Positions 5,319 to 5,325 of a stretch of DNA of 5,325 bases are shown piece after piece. The position numbers and the translations under genes are program-made. Each line of letters opens with the position of its first letter. The first letter of the stretch is position 1. Origin of the DNA: Desulfobacteraceae bacterium (GTDB lineage: Bacteria > Desulfobacterota > DSM-4660 > Desulfatiglandales > JALVMZ01); assembly GCA_027032655.1 (NCBI GenBank), contig JALVMZ010000232.1, positions 1 to 5,325 on the forward strand, read 5' to 3'. Under the pieces are notes generated by a model. That model worked only from the letters and a program-made list of their open reading frames with translations. It made no database searches and was not told the origin of the DNA.

Positions 5319-5325
5319 CCCACAT

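Overview
The window is a bacterial (less likely archaeal) CRISPR-Cas accessory and adaptation locus. It reads as one co-directional plus-strand operon followed by a probable CRISPR leader and the first repeat of an array. Gene spacing is tight, with Shine-Dalgarno-like sequences before most genes. By hand count the GC content is about 39% over the adaptation genes, so the host is a moderately AT-rich organism. I cannot name a genus from sequence alone.

Region 1 (1-859) holds two type III CRISPR ancillary genes. The first is the C-terminal part of a Csx1-family protein with an intact HEPN RNase motif; its N-terminal CARF part lies beyond the left edge. The second is a small Csx3-like protein, a putative cyclic-oligoadenylate ring nuclease, in which the family's Asp-Pro-Arg motif is not conserved. 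Together they would form the RNase and off-switch of a cyclic-oligoadenylate signalling branch. The Cas10 effector that would make the signal is not in view.

Region 2 (876-1629) is a two-gene cassette: a minimal nucleotidyltransferase with intact Asp catalytic residues, then a 72-residue basic protein one base downstream. It looks like a toxin-antitoxin-type or signalling pair embedded in the CRISPR operon.

Region 3 (1662-5045) is the spacer-acquisition module: a 579-residue TPR-primase fusion, then cas1 and two tandem, divergent cas2 genes. The primase belongs to the group of CRISPR-associated primase-polymerases (CAPPs). Its fold-level motifs are clear, but the metal-binding D-x-D reads E-x-Y and the motif II His position reads Arg. 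It also carries a C-terminal four-cysteine region resembling the iron-sulphur domain of the primase large subunit PriL. The working picture is a Cas1-Cas2 integrase served by a primase-derived protein that may have lost catalysis and act as a nucleic-acid-binding scaffold.

Region 4 (5046-5325) is non-coding. It contains a hairpin, nested inverted repeats, a pair of direct repeats about 100 bases apart, a sigma-70-like promoter and a probable 37-base CRISPR repeat running almost to the window edge.
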